Source: Ghiorsea sp. (GTDB lineage: Bacteria > Pseudomonadota > Zetaproteobacteria > Mariprofundales > Mariprofundaceae). From it: a stretch of DNA of 15,632 nt. The DNA is taken from NCBI GenBank assembly GCA_021772875.1, contig JAJFLD010000111.1:1-15632 (forward strand), in the 5' to 3' direction. The stretch's first letter is position 1. Every line of letters starts with the position of its first letter. Made by a program: the position numbers and the translations under genes. Below the pieces are notes generated by a model. That model saw only the letters and a program-made list of their open reading frames with translations. It ran no database searches and was not told where the DNA came from. Positions 7,591-14,511 of this stretch are shown here, piece by piece.

Positions 7591-8229
7591 ATGTTTAGCC
7601 ATTTAGACTTTTCGCTTGCCGTGATTGATTTGGATAACACCTTGTATGAAGCAGGCAATGGTGTTTTTGCGCGTATGGATGCGCAAATGAATGCTTATAT
7701 CCGTCGCGAGCTGCAACTGAATCAGAAAGAAGCTGATGAGATTCGCGTGAAATACTGGAAAGCATATGGTTCAACACTCAAAGGTTTGATGCAACACCAT
7801 GGTCATGAAGCTGAGCCATTTTTACGAGAAGCGCACGACATTAATGCCCATGAATTACTTATACCACAGCCTGAATTGCATCAAGTGTTGGAAGCCATGG
7901 ATGTGCGCAAAGTGATTCATACCAATGGCACCAAAGAACATGCCGAAACCATATTGGCGGCTTTGGGTATTCGTCATTATTTTGCTGAAATTTATGATAT
8001 TCGGTTTCATGCATACACGCCCAAACCATGTGCGGATACACTTAAAAAATTGTTTGCTGTAGAACAAATTGCAGCACAGCATGTATTGGTGATTGATGAT
8101 ATGGTCAATAATTTAAGCGCTGCCAAACAAGTGGGGGCGCTAACGGCATGGGTACATCCAGATGCAGAAACAACAACCCACGCATGGGATGTTGCTGCTA
8201 CTTCATTTTTAAACTTATTAAAAACTTGA
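7591..8229 (+). CDS. HAD-family pyrimidine 5'-nucleotidase-like hydrolase
   Basis: This HAD-superfamily phosphatase has 212 residues from the ATG at 7591; a GTG two codons upstream is also possible. Motif I is IDLDNTLY (nucleophile D13, acid D15), motif II is HTNGT, motif III is the Lys in YTPKP, and motif IV is VIDDMVNN. The DNTLY signature, helical cap and overall length match the pyrimidine 5'-nucleotidase subgroup (SDT1/YjjG-like), which dephosphorylates UMP/CMP-type nucleotides; the substrate here is inferred. It is divergent from ftsY across about 95 bases that must hold both promoters. It converges on lysC with a 13-base gap and no recognisable terminator. Confidence 0.85.
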   Translation: MFSHLDFSLAVIDLDNTLYEAGNGVFARMDAQMNAYIRRELQLNQKEADEIRVKYWKAYGSTLKGLMQHHGHEAEPFLREAHDINAHELLIPQPELHQVLEAMDVRKVIHTNGTKEHAETILAALGIRHYFAEIYDIRFHAYTPKPCADTLKKLFAVEQIAAQHVLVIDDMVNNLSAAKQVGALTAWVHPDAETTTHAWDVAATSFLNLLKT

Positions 8230-8242
8230 TGATGTGATTGTT

Positions 8243-9457
8243 TTACGCAGCTTCAAGACCAAATGCTTTATGAAGTGAGCGCACTGCCAATTCCACATAT
8301 TTTTCTTCCAAAACAACAGTGACTTTGATTTCACTGGTGGTAATCATTTGAATGTTGATATTTTCTTTGGCGAGCACTTCAAACATTTTTTTGGCGACAC
8401 CTGCATGGGAGCGCATACCCACACCAATAATGGATACCTTTGCCACGGTATCATCGCCGCGCACTTCACGCGCATTCATTTCAAGGCAAAGCGTATTTAA
8501 CAATTTTAATGTTGCGCTGTAATCGCTGCGGGGAACCGTGAAAGTTAAGTCGGTCAAACCATCTTCAGAGATGTTTTGTACAATCACATCGACATTGATA
8601 TCCGCGGCAGCCACTGGGCAAAATACGGCAGCGGCAATGCCAGGTTGATCTGGTATGCCTTTGATGGTCACTTTTGCTTCATCGCGGTTGTAGGCAATAC
8701 CTGAAATTTCTGCACGTTCCATGTTGGAGTCCTCTTTTGTGACACGTGTGCCCTCAATCAAATGAAAGCTTGAGCGCAAATGAATAGGCATATTGTAGCG
8801 CATGCCCAATTCTACGCTGCGTGTTTGTAATACTTTTGCCCCTAAAGATGCAAATTCAAGCATCTCTTCATAACTGATGCTGTCCATTTTACGCGCTTTG
8901 GGTTCGATGCGTGGGTCGGTGGTATAAATGCCATCGACATCGGTATAAATGTCGCAACAATCTGCTTGCACGGCAATGGCCAGAGCTACAGCAGAAGTAT
9001 CTGAGCCACCACGACCTAGTGTAGTGACATGTCCCAAAGCATTAACACCTTGGAATCCTGTAACTACAGGCACTTCACCATTTTTTAGGTGTGCGATGAG
9101 GTGATCGCTTTCTACACTTTGGATGCGTGCTTTAGCGTGGTTACCTTCGGTTTTGAAACCAGCTTGACCACCGCTAAATGCATAAGCAGGCACGCCAAGT
9201 TTGTTTAAGGCAATCGCCAACAAGGATGCCGTGACTTGCTCGCCAGTGGCAAGTAAGGCATCGACTTCTCTTGCAGGTGGATTGTCATTCATACCATGAG
9301 CCAAAGCCAGTAAACGATTGGTTTCGCCACTCATCGCCGAGACCACAACGGCCACTTCAGAACCATTGGCCAATTCTTTTTGTACGATTTTGGCGGTCTC
9401 TTGAATACGCTCAATAGAGCCTACGGATGTGCCACCAAATTTTTGCACAATGCGCAT
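8243..9457 (-). CDS. lysC: Aspartate kinase
   Basis: Aspartokinase phosphorylates L-aspartate with ATP, the first step of the lysine, threonine and methionine pathway. The 404 residues fit the monofunctional proteobacterial class. The N-terminus MRIVQKFGGTSVG contains the conserved KFGGTS; RGGSDTSAVALA and TDVDGIYTTDPR form the substrate and nucleotide site. Two C-terminal ACT domains (about 265-330 and 345-404) would bind feedback inhibitors such as lysine or threonine. In this class an internal start can give a beta subunit with only the ACT domains; I did not find a decisive internal ribosome binding site. The start lies two bases after the exbD stop, so it is the last gene of an exbB-exbD-lysC operon. 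Confidence 0.96.
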   Translation of the reverse strand: MRIVQKFGGTSVGSIERIQETAKIVQKELANGSEVAVVVSAMSGETNRLLALAHGMNDNPPAREVDALLATGEQVTASLLAIALNKLGVPAYAFSGGQAGFKTEGNHAKARIQSVESDHLIAHLKNGEVPVVTGFQGVNALGHVTTLGRGGSDTSAVALAIAVQADCCDIYTDVDGIYTTDPRIEPKARKMDSISYEEMLEFASLGAKVLQTRSVELGMRYNMPIHLRSSFHLIEGTRVTKEDSNMERAEISGIAYNRDEAKVTIKGIPDQPGIAAAVFCPVAAADINVDVIVQNISEDGLTDLTFTVPRSDYSATLKLLNTLCLEMNAREVRGDDTVAKVSIIGVGMRSHAGVAKKMFEVLAKENINIQMITTSEIKVTVVLEEKYVELAVRSLHKAFGLEAA

Positions 9458-9459
9458 GA

Positions 9460-9873
9460 TTATTTTCCACCTCTAGGCATGGTTGCAATGCCGATTTTAC
9501 CCATGCCAAGCTCGCGCACGGTATCAAGGACATAAACAATACGTTTATGTCTTGCCTCAGCATCAGCGCGCAAAATAACGCGCATATTTGGGTCACCTTT
9601 ACTGATATTGAGGATGCGACGGCGCAAATCACCATCTTTGACCATTTCATCTTGTACAAACAATTGACCATTGGCATCAATGCTGATGGTGACTTGTTCA
9701 ACTTCTTTGTTGGCAGGCTCTGCTTTGCTTTGCGGTAACTCTAGTTTGATGCTGTTGGTGGCCGTGAAACTTGTTGAGACCATGAAAAAAATCAGCATCA
9801 AAAACACCACATCAATCATGGGTGTTAAATCAACGAGCAAATCCCCGCGTTTTTTTTGTTGGCGTAAGTTCAT
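9460..9873 (-). CDS. exbD: ExbD/TolR-family proton-channel subunit
   Basis: This 137-residue protein has a short cytoplasmic N-terminus, one membrane helix (about 17-35) in LTPMIDVVFLMLIFFMVST, and a periplasmic domain. D21 corresponds to the membrane Asp that carries protons in ExbD/TolR. With ExbB it forms a proton-motive-force-driven motor that energises TonB-type or Tol-type envelope proteins. The sequence alone does not separate ExbD from TolR; no tonB, tolA or tolB gene is nearby. It overlaps the end of exbB by four bases and is followed two bases later by lysC. Confidence 0.9.
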   Translation of the reverse strand: MNLRQQKKRGDLLVDLTPMIDVVFLMLIFFMVSTSFTATNSIKLELPQSKAEPANKEVEQVTISIDANGQLFVQDEMVKDGDLRRRILNISKGDPNMRVILRADAEARHKRIVYVLDTVRELGMGKIGIATMPRGGK

Positions 9874-10478
9874 CCACGCTCGCCTTTTAATAAATCAATG
9901 AAATACAAAGCATGTTGCTCAATATCAACCACATAATGGTTTACTTTTGCTTCGAAGAATCGGTAGGCGACAAGTGTTGGAATGGCTACAGACATACCCA
10001 CTGCCGTGGTATTCAGTGCTTTGGAAATACCCGCTGCTAAAACATCGGCTTTACCCACACCCTCAACTGAAATCACTTGGAAAACTTCAATCATACCAAT
10101 CACCGTACCCAGTAAACCCAGCAAAGGTGCAATCGCCGCCAGCAAAGCCAAAACACCGATGAAACGTTCTAAGTGTGCGACCTCTTGGCGACCGACTTCT
10201 TCTAAGATTTCTTTCATGATGCCACGTTTGACGCCGCGATTTTTTAAGGCCACCCATAATATACGACTCATTGCAGTGTTGTTGCTTTTACATAATGCTA
10301 AAGCTTCGTCTACATTGTCTTCACGCACAGCATTTTCAACGGCGGCAACTTCTTTCATGGGGATAACAGCAGATGTTCTTAAGCTCCAAAAGCGTTCAAA
10401 GATAATGGTTAAAGAGAGTAGGGAAGTTGCAATCAGGATGTACATCACTGTGCCGCCCTGAGAAATAAATTCGTACAT
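9870..10478 (-). CDS. exbB: ExbB/TolQ/MotA-family proton-channel subunit
   Basis: This 202-residue inner-membrane protein has three predicted membrane helices (about 10-30, 107-130 and 148-175). Family signatures include APLLGLLGTVIGMIEVF in helix 2 and the LNTTAVGMSVAIPTLVAY segment of helix 3, with the channel-lining threonines. It assembles as a pentamer around ExbD and converts proton flow into mechanical work on a periplasm-spanning partner. The ATG follows AAGGGCGG about eleven bases upstream. It is the first gene of the exbB-exbD-lysC transcript and is divergent from the Trm112 gene. Confidence 0.92.
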   Translation of the reverse strand: MYEFISQGGTVMYILIATSLLSLTIIFERFWSLRTSAVIPMKEVAAVENAVREDNVDEALALCKSNNTAMSRILWVALKNRGVKRGIMKEILEEVGRQEVAHLERFIGVLALLAAIAPLLGLLGTVIGMIEVFQVISVEGVGKADVLAAGISKALNTTAVGMSVAIPTLVAYRFFEAKVNHYVVDIEQHALYFIDLLKGERG

Positions 10479-10533
10479 GTTACAACCGCCCTTGAGAAAA
10501 ATTAAGATAGAGAATAAAAAGTAATTAGGCGCA

Positions 10534-10561
10534 AGTATAGGCAGGCTTCTACGTGCTGCAA
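10534..10561 (-). promoter_or_regulatory. Candidate sigma70-type promoter for exbB-exbD-lysC
   Basis: On the - strand TTGCAG (-35, 10556-10561) is followed after 16 bases by TATACT (-10, 10534-10539), about 55 bases upstream of the exbB ATG. The -10 has one mismatch to TATAAT; the -35 matches in the TTG core. This is sequence-pattern evidence only. Confidence 0.4.
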
Positions 10562-10637
10562 TCGCGAAGTTAATGAAATATGTAAACAGGACAGTTATGC
10601 TTAGCGGCAGCTTAGCTTGTTATGGAGAATAATTTGT

Positions 10638-10808
10638 ATGATTGATCAAGGTTTGTTTGCTATTTTGGTTTGCCCACAATGTAAGGGAAAAGTTCAATAC
10701 AATGCGAAAAAGACAGGGCTAACCTGCGCAGCTTGTAGCTTGGAATACCCCATTCGGGATGATATTCCTGTGATGCTGATAGATGAGGCAACAAAGATTT
10801 CGGAATAG
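10638..10808 (+). CDS. Trm112-family zinc-ribbon protein (YcaR type)
   Basis: This is a 56-residue protein of the Trm112/UPF0434 family. Two CxxC pairs, C12-P-Q-C15 and C30-A-A-C33, would form a zinc ribbon, followed by the family-typical YPIRDDIPVML. Eukaryotic Trm112 activates methyltransferases; the role of bacterial YcaR-type proteins is poorly defined. GGAG precedes the ATG at 10638; an ATG at 10617 would add seven residues with no family support. In many proteobacteria this gene lies among lpxK and kdsB lipid A/Kdo genes. Here it lies nine bases before a lipid A acyltransferase, preserving that theme. Confidence 0.9.
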   Translation: MIDQGLFAILVCPQCKGKVQYNAKKTGLTCAACSLEYPIRDDIPVMLIDEATKISE

Positions 10809-10816
10809 GTTTTTTT

Positions 10817-11743
10817 ATGAAAGATGAGCCGCATCGGCAAGCACCATTATGGGTGCGTTTTCTTTTTGGAAGCCTAGGCCGATTGCCTGCTTCTTGGTTG
10901 GCGGCAGCGGGGTACCTGCTTGGTCATGCTTATTATTATTTGGACAAACGTCATCGTGCCATCACGTTGCGCAATTTAGCGCGTATTTTCCCTGAAAAAC
11001 CCAAAAAAGAACGCCAAGCACTTGCCAAACAAGCTTTTGTTCAAAATGGGCGCACAGTAATGGAAATCCCTTTAGTTTTTGCGCGCAGTAAAGCATATTT
11101 ACTTGCCCACGTGCAGATAGAAGGTGAAGCTGTATTACAAGCTGCACTGGCCGAAAATAAGGGTGTGTTTTTAATGGCTGCGCATTTTAGCAATTGGGAA
11201 TTGATGGGATTGCTGCCTTCGATGCTGGGTTATGAAACATCCACCATTTATCGTGCTTTAAATCAAAAAGGCTTTGATGCTTATACCTTTGCTTCTCGCA
11301 CGCGTTTTGGCACACATATGTTTTCGCGCAAACAAGGTTTGCGGTGGTTACTCAACGCTTTAAAACAAAATCACTGTGTTATCGTCGCTTTGGATCAACA
11401 TATGGGTGCAGGCGCTGGTATTCGAGTGCCTTTTTTAGGCCATGTGGCCAGCACCACTCAGCTTCCAGCGCCATTTGTTCATCGCAACCAAACACCAATG
11501 GTGGGCATGGCTTTGGAGCGAATCAATGATTCATTCCAATTTAAGTTACGCTTTTGGCGCATTCAGACACCTCCAACCACAGGTGATAAAACAGATGATG
11601 AAGTGGCAGTGATGACAGCTGCCTGCAAAAGCTTTGATGATGTGATTAAAGCACATCCAGAGCAGTGGTTATGGATGCATAGGCGTTGGCGCGCAGTGGA
11701 GACGGACGAACAGATGAAAAATATTGTTCATGGTGCGCCTTAG
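10817..11743 (+). CDS. Lipid A biosynthesis lauroyl/myristoyl acyltransferase (LpxL/HtrB family)
   Basis: This 308-residue inner-membrane enzyme transfers a late acyl chain from acyl-ACP to a lipid A precursor. The catalytic HX4E motif is H123-F-S-N-W-E128 in MAAHFSNWELM. Further family marks are the N-terminal hydrophobic segment (about 20-42), RNLARIFPE, a basic RTRFGTHMF segment, and the C-terminal HPEQWLWMHRRW. Length matches LpxL/LpxM (about 305). The sequence does not decide between LpxL and LpxM specificity. It follows the Trm112 gene with an eight-base gap and ends convergent with the zntB-like gene. Confidence 0.92.
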   Translation: MKDEPHRQAPLWVRFLFGSLGRLPASWLAAAGYLLGHAYYYLDKRHRAITLRNLARIFPEKPKKERQALAKQAFVQNGRTVMEIPLVFARSKAYLLAHVQIEGEAVLQAALAENKGVFLMAAHFSNWELMGLLPSMLGYETSTIYRALNQKGFDAYTFASRTRFGTHMFSRKQGLRWLLNALKQNHCVIVALDQHMGAGAGIRVPFLGHVASTTQLPAPFVHRNQTPMVGMALERINDSFQFKLRFWRIQTPPTTGDKTDDEVAVMTAACKSFDDVIKAHPEQWLWMHRRWRAVETDEQMKNIVHGAP

Positions 11744-11761
11744 TTTTGTGCTTTATATTGT

Positions 11762-12736
11762 TTACATCCAGCGCATACGTTTGAAAAGCCATATTTGACC
11801 ACCTGCAATACTTGCCAATAAAACACAAAATATGGTGAATGCCCAAGGGTTTTCTGTACCCGGAATGCCGCCGACATTGATGCCTAATAAACCAGTGAGA
11901 AGGCCTAAAGGAAGAAAAATACCTGCAACTATGGATAGGACATACATGGTTTTGTTCATTTGCTCTGAGAGCCGACTATTGAGTTCTTCTTGGGTTATGG
12001 TGGCTCTGTCGCGAATGGCATCAAGGTCTTCAACATAACGTGTTGTGCGATCGGCAACCTCTCTAAGACGCATGCGATCCAGCTCGCTAAGCCATGCAAC
12101 TTTTTCATTGTATAAACGTGCCATGACATCGCGCTGTGGTGCGAGATAACGCCGCATGCCAATGGCAATCCTGCGTATATTGGCGATTTTTTGACGCAGA
12201 TCATAACTTTGCTCTGTAAGCACTTCGTCTTCAAGCGCATCAACTTCATCATCAACATCAGCAATAACAGTGCCCATGCGTAAAACCAAACGATCGGCAA
12301 GGCTTTCAAGAAAATCACCTGGCCCAATGGGACCATCACCGACAAGTGTCGCCTGTCTTAGGTCGTCAACTGCCATAATGCGTCTATGCCTTAAGGTTAT
12401 GATGCGCTTGGCATCAATCCAAAAGCGAATAGAAACCATATCTTCAGGGTCGGTGTTTGGATTGAGATTAACACCGCGCAGAATGATGAGCATGCCATCT
12501 TTGTGCACCAAGCTTCTTGGCCGCGTCTCTCCTGCTGTTAGTGCATCCAATATGATAGGGTCAATGCCACTCTCATCATACAACCAGCTTTGTGTGTCAG
12601 CACCAGTATAATCCAAATGAAGCCATAATGTGCCTTGATCAGGTTGCCATCCTTTGATGCTATCCCAATCCAATGGTTTGCCACCACCGTTCCCATCCAG
12701 TGCAAAAGCGAAAATAAGCCCAGTATTATCAGTCAT
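11762..12736 (-). CDS. zntB: ZntB-like metal transporter (CorA superfamily)
   Basis: This 324-residue protein matches E. coli ZntB in length (327) and layout: a cytoplasmic domain with FALDGNGGGKPL and LWLHLDYTGADTQSWL, a long helical stalk containing RRYLAPQRDVMARL, and two C-terminal membrane helices. The signature loop between the helices is GINVGGIPG, the GxN motif of CorA/ZntB channels. ZntB imports Zn2+ driven by a proton gradient in recent models; the transported metal here is inferred. AAGGAG lies eight bases before the ATG at 12736, which decides against a start at 12781. It is alone in its orientation group and converges on the acyltransferase gene. Confidence 0.92.
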   Translation of the reverse strand: MTDNTGLIFAFALDGNGGGKPLDWDSIKGWQPDQGTLWLHLDYTGADTQSWLYDESGIDPIILDALTAGETRPRSLVHKDGMLIILRGVNLNPNTDPEDMVSIRFWIDAKRIITLRHRRIMAVDDLRQATLVGDGPIGPGDFLESLADRLVLRMGTVIADVDDEVDALEDEVLTEQSYDLRQKIANIRRIAIGMRRYLAPQRDVMARLYNEKVAWLSELDRMRLREVADRTTRYVEDLDAIRDRATITQEELNSRLSEQMNKTMYVLSIVAGIFLPLGLLTGLLGINVGGIPGTENPWAFTIFCVLLASIAGGQIWLFKRMRWM

Positions 12737-12830
12737 CCTTGAACTCCTTTTCAAAGTGGAACGGGCATCATGACCGTACAATTTGATCTCGACATAGGAT
12801 GCTCGGAGGGGGGATATGATAGCAGATGCG

Positions 12831-13253
12831 TTATTTTAACCACTTGAACGATTTTTTTAGAAACGAAAACCCACCACCCATGACACATTCACCATGAGCG
12901 AGAATGATATTTTCTGGCTTCCAGTCAAGCATGGTATTAAGTAAGATGCCTGTCATCCATGCAATGGGGTGAAAGTTTTCAGTCAAGTCAGTTAGAATCA
13001 AAGTTTGTGAACGATTATGGAAAAAGACCACCTCTTCCATAACCTGACTACCCTGAAACATGGTTTGTTTGATGTCTGCTTCCCATTCTTTTTCTGGCAT
13101 GGCTGATAATTCCTTGGTGAAGTGAATGTATTGTCTTTTTTTCTTTAACCCAGAGGAGGCATAACATTTTGCTTTGGGGTAGGTCGCTGTCCATTCGCTC
13201 AAATACAGATGAAGTAAATGTTTCAGCTTGAGGGTTGTAGCCTTAAGCTGTGT
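12831..13253 (-). pseudogene. Decayed DUF4336-family remnant
   Basis: The open frame on the - strand runs from just after a TAG (13254-13256) to a stop at 12831. It resembles the C-terminal half of DUF4336 proteins: HLLHLYLSEWTATYPKAKCY, then ASSGLKKK, EVVFFHNRSQTLILTDLTENF, and finally PENIILAHGE. The homologous-looking part already starts upstream of the first usable start codon (TTG at 13202), and roughly the first third of the family is missing. The stretch between LTENFHP and LDWKPENI is also much shorter than I recall for the family, suggesting an internal deletion. No good ribosome binding site precedes the TTG. I call it a 5'-truncated, probably non-functional gene. The family comparison is from memory. 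The function of DUF4336 is not established; it is related in fold to metallo-beta-lactamases. Confidence 0.65.
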
Positions 13254-13292
13254 CTAGAAATGTTATCCAGCGCAAAACATAAAGTAAAATCG

Positions 13293-13310
13293 GTTTAGCG
13301 CTTTGTTATA
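13293..13310 (-). repeat. attC-like half-site with hairpin downstream of the exported-protein gene
   Basis: Read on the - strand, TATAACAAAGCGCTAAAC begins five bases after the stop of the gene ending at 13315. Its GCGCTAAAC part can pair with GTTTTGCGCT (13269-13278) across 14 bases, giving a nine-of-ten-pair stem. TAACAAAGCGC resembles the R''/L'' boxes of integron attC sites. The distal side lacks a clean GTTRRRY box, so at best this is a degenerate attC. Confidence 0.35.
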
Positions 13311-13314
13311 TGCT

Positions 13315-13758
13315 TTATTCACTAACAATCGCTTTTTTTATTTGAGCAATGTAATCAGAAAAATATTTATTATCATTCTTAACAGGCAAACTGAACCGAC
13401 TAATCACATACACCTTGTTCTCTTTTGATAGTAGAAGTAAATATATGCCATTTTCACTAAGGTGGATTGGGCAAACTGCTTTTGGTTGTTCGTGTTTAGG
13501 TTTGCCTGATATTGAATCACCTTCATTAAGGTCACCTTTGATGCTTTGGATTACTGTGGCTTTGAATGATTCAAGAGGTTTATATATATACTTATCTGAG
13601 TGAAAGGATTTATTTATTTTCGCGATAACAATATAATCGTATTCGTTAAAATCAGTCATAGGGTAAGTCTTTCCAAGCATTGCTTCTTTACATGCCATAG
13701 ATAGGGCGGGGGTAAATAGCACAAGTAAAGTTATTGATATTTTAGCGAATTTATTCAT
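13315..13758 (-). CDS. Small exported protein, unknown function
   Basis: This 147-residue protein starts with a clear Sec signal peptide (basic MNKFAKIS, a hydrophobic core, and ALSMA before C23). The Ala-Cys ending could be either an ordinary cleavage site or a lipoprotein site; the lipobox is imperfect. The mature part alternates predicted strands: YDYIVIAKIN, ATVIQSIKGDLNEGDSI, ICPIHL-like Cys segment and IYLLLLSKENKVYVISRF. This pattern resembles small periplasmic beta-barrel proteins of the NTR/TIMP-like type, but I do not recognise a named family. AGGGA precedes the ATG. It is AT-rich and lies in the accessory stretch, followed directly by an attC-like element. Confidence 0.75.
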   Translation of the reverse strand: MNKFAKISITLLVLFTPALSMACKEAMLGKTYPMTDFNEYDYIVIAKINKSFHSDKYIYKPLESFKATVIQSIKGDLNEGDSISGKPKHEQPKAVCPIHLSENGIYLLLLSKENKVYVISRFSLPVKNDNKYFSDYIAQIKKAIVSE

Positions 13759-13821
13759 GTGTCCCTATTGTGAATAATGCCCGAAATTCGAGGGGAAATC
13801 ATGGCCGAGTTGAACGGTTTT

Positions 13822-13839
13822 GTGAACGCTTGGTTCATA
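13822..13839 (-). repeat. Second attC-like half-site overlapping the GNAT stop codon
   Basis: Read on the - strand, TATGAACCAAGCGTTCAC includes the TGA stop of the GNAT gene. With one gap it aligns to the element at 13293-13310, sharing AAC(A/C)AAGCG(C/T)T. Its position at the 3' end of an ORF fits an attC left half. I see no clear complementary right half before the next ORF. Confidence 0.25.
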
Positions 13840-14164
13840 TGTTTTTATGGTAATAAATCAAATCAAAGCCGTTCATATAATGAACGATGCTATTGGTTTC
13901 TTTAAAACCAGCTCTTGTATACAGCGATGCAGTCTTCTGATTAAGCGTATTCAACCTTATAACATTGCAACCTAAGGCTTTGGCTTTGTCTTCGATAGCA
14001 CACAGGAGTTGATGGCCGTAGCCATTATTTCTATATTGAGTCTCCACATATAGCTGGGTAATAAAAAACAGGTTGAGTGATTTATAGCCCATAATGCTAC
14101 CTATGATATTTCCGACTTTATCCTCAAATGAGCAAAACGCCTTTATTGGCTTTTCGCCGTTCAT
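13835..14164 (-). CDS. GNAT-family N-acetyltransferase, possibly 5'-frameshifted
   Basis: The 109 residues contain the acetyl-CoA-binding core of the GNAT fold: a strand LFFITQLYVE, then R45-N-N-G48-Y-G50 (the R/QxxGxG/A loop) and the helix HQLLCAIEDKAKALG, followed by CNVIRLNT and ASLYTRAGF. The substrate cannot be told. The ATG at 14164 has no ribosome binding site and would omit the first strand and helix of the fold. The same frame stays open upstream to 14239 (ITPEQKNEAVEKHLSD) with no start codon, then meets TAA. One missing A in a run there would join it to a TTG at 14268 (see findings). It may therefore be a broken gene or a sequencing error. Confidence 0.7.
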   Translation of the reverse strand: MNGEKPIKAFCSFEDKVGNIIGSIMGYKSLNLFFITQLYVETQYRNNGYGHQLLCAIEDKAKALGCNVIRLNTLNQKTASLYTRAGFKETNSIVHYMNGFDLIYYHKNI

Positions 14165-14271
14165 TTGTGCAACACCATAAGACGTTATTGCATCAGATAG
14201 ATGTTTTTCTACCGCTTCATTCTTTTGCTCTGGTGTGATTTATAAAATGAGATACTACCTTTTGCCAACTT

Positions 14272-14293
14272 AAAAAAGGCGGCGTTTCCTTTT
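14272..14293 (-). terminator. Weak candidate terminator after the DUF4177-like gene
   Basis: On the - strand AAAAGG, an eight-base loop (AAACGCCG) and CCTTTT are followed by further T residues, 14 bases after the stop. The stem has only two G-C pairs, so it is weak. Confidence 0.2.
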
Positions 14294-14306
14294 CCAATAT
14301 TGAGCA

Positions 14307-14495
14307 TTATTCTTTAACATAAACAGCTAAATAAGTAGTTGAAGCTTGTCCTATCCCTAAACAACCAGGTTGTTGAACTTGAAAAACAGAATGGAATTTA
14401 TACCCTTCAGAAGCTTTAGATTCGAAGCGATTTTCTAAAGATGAAATAGCCTTATCAGAAAATTCTGCACCAATTGATTCTATTTTATATTGCAT
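14307..14495 (-). CDS. Small DUF4177-like protein
   Basis: This is a 62-residue protein from the ATG at 14495, which has AAGGAG about eight bases upstream; a further upstream ATG overlaps the preceding gene and is less likely. MQYKIESIGAEFSDKAISSLENRF, then ESKASEGYKFHSVFQV, has the pattern of DUF4177 proteins (YKVE strand, helix with LN/LE, GW/GY-x-hydrophobic strand, short final strand). The family has no assigned function. It lies 16 bases after the YidD-like gene and is probably cotranscribed with it. Confidence 0.6.
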   Translation of the reverse strand: MQYKIESIGAEFSDKAISSLENRFESKASEGYKFHSVFQVQQPGCLGIGQASTTYLAVYVKE

Positions 14496-14511
14496 TGTTT
14501 TTTCTCCTTTT

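Noticed and set aside
9982..10461. 159-residue ORF on the + strand opposite exbB
   Set aside because: It lies entirely within the well-supported exbB coding sequence and has a Ser/Thr/Lys-rich composition typical of an antisense shadow.
12737..12781. Earlier ATG for the ZntB-like gene
   Set aside because: AAGGAG lies eight bases before the ATG at 12736, and the ZntB family length fits that start.
13269..13302. The hairpin as a rho-independent terminator of the exported-protein gene
   Set aside because: The stem is imperfect and not followed by a T-run on the - strand (GGATAACATTT follows).
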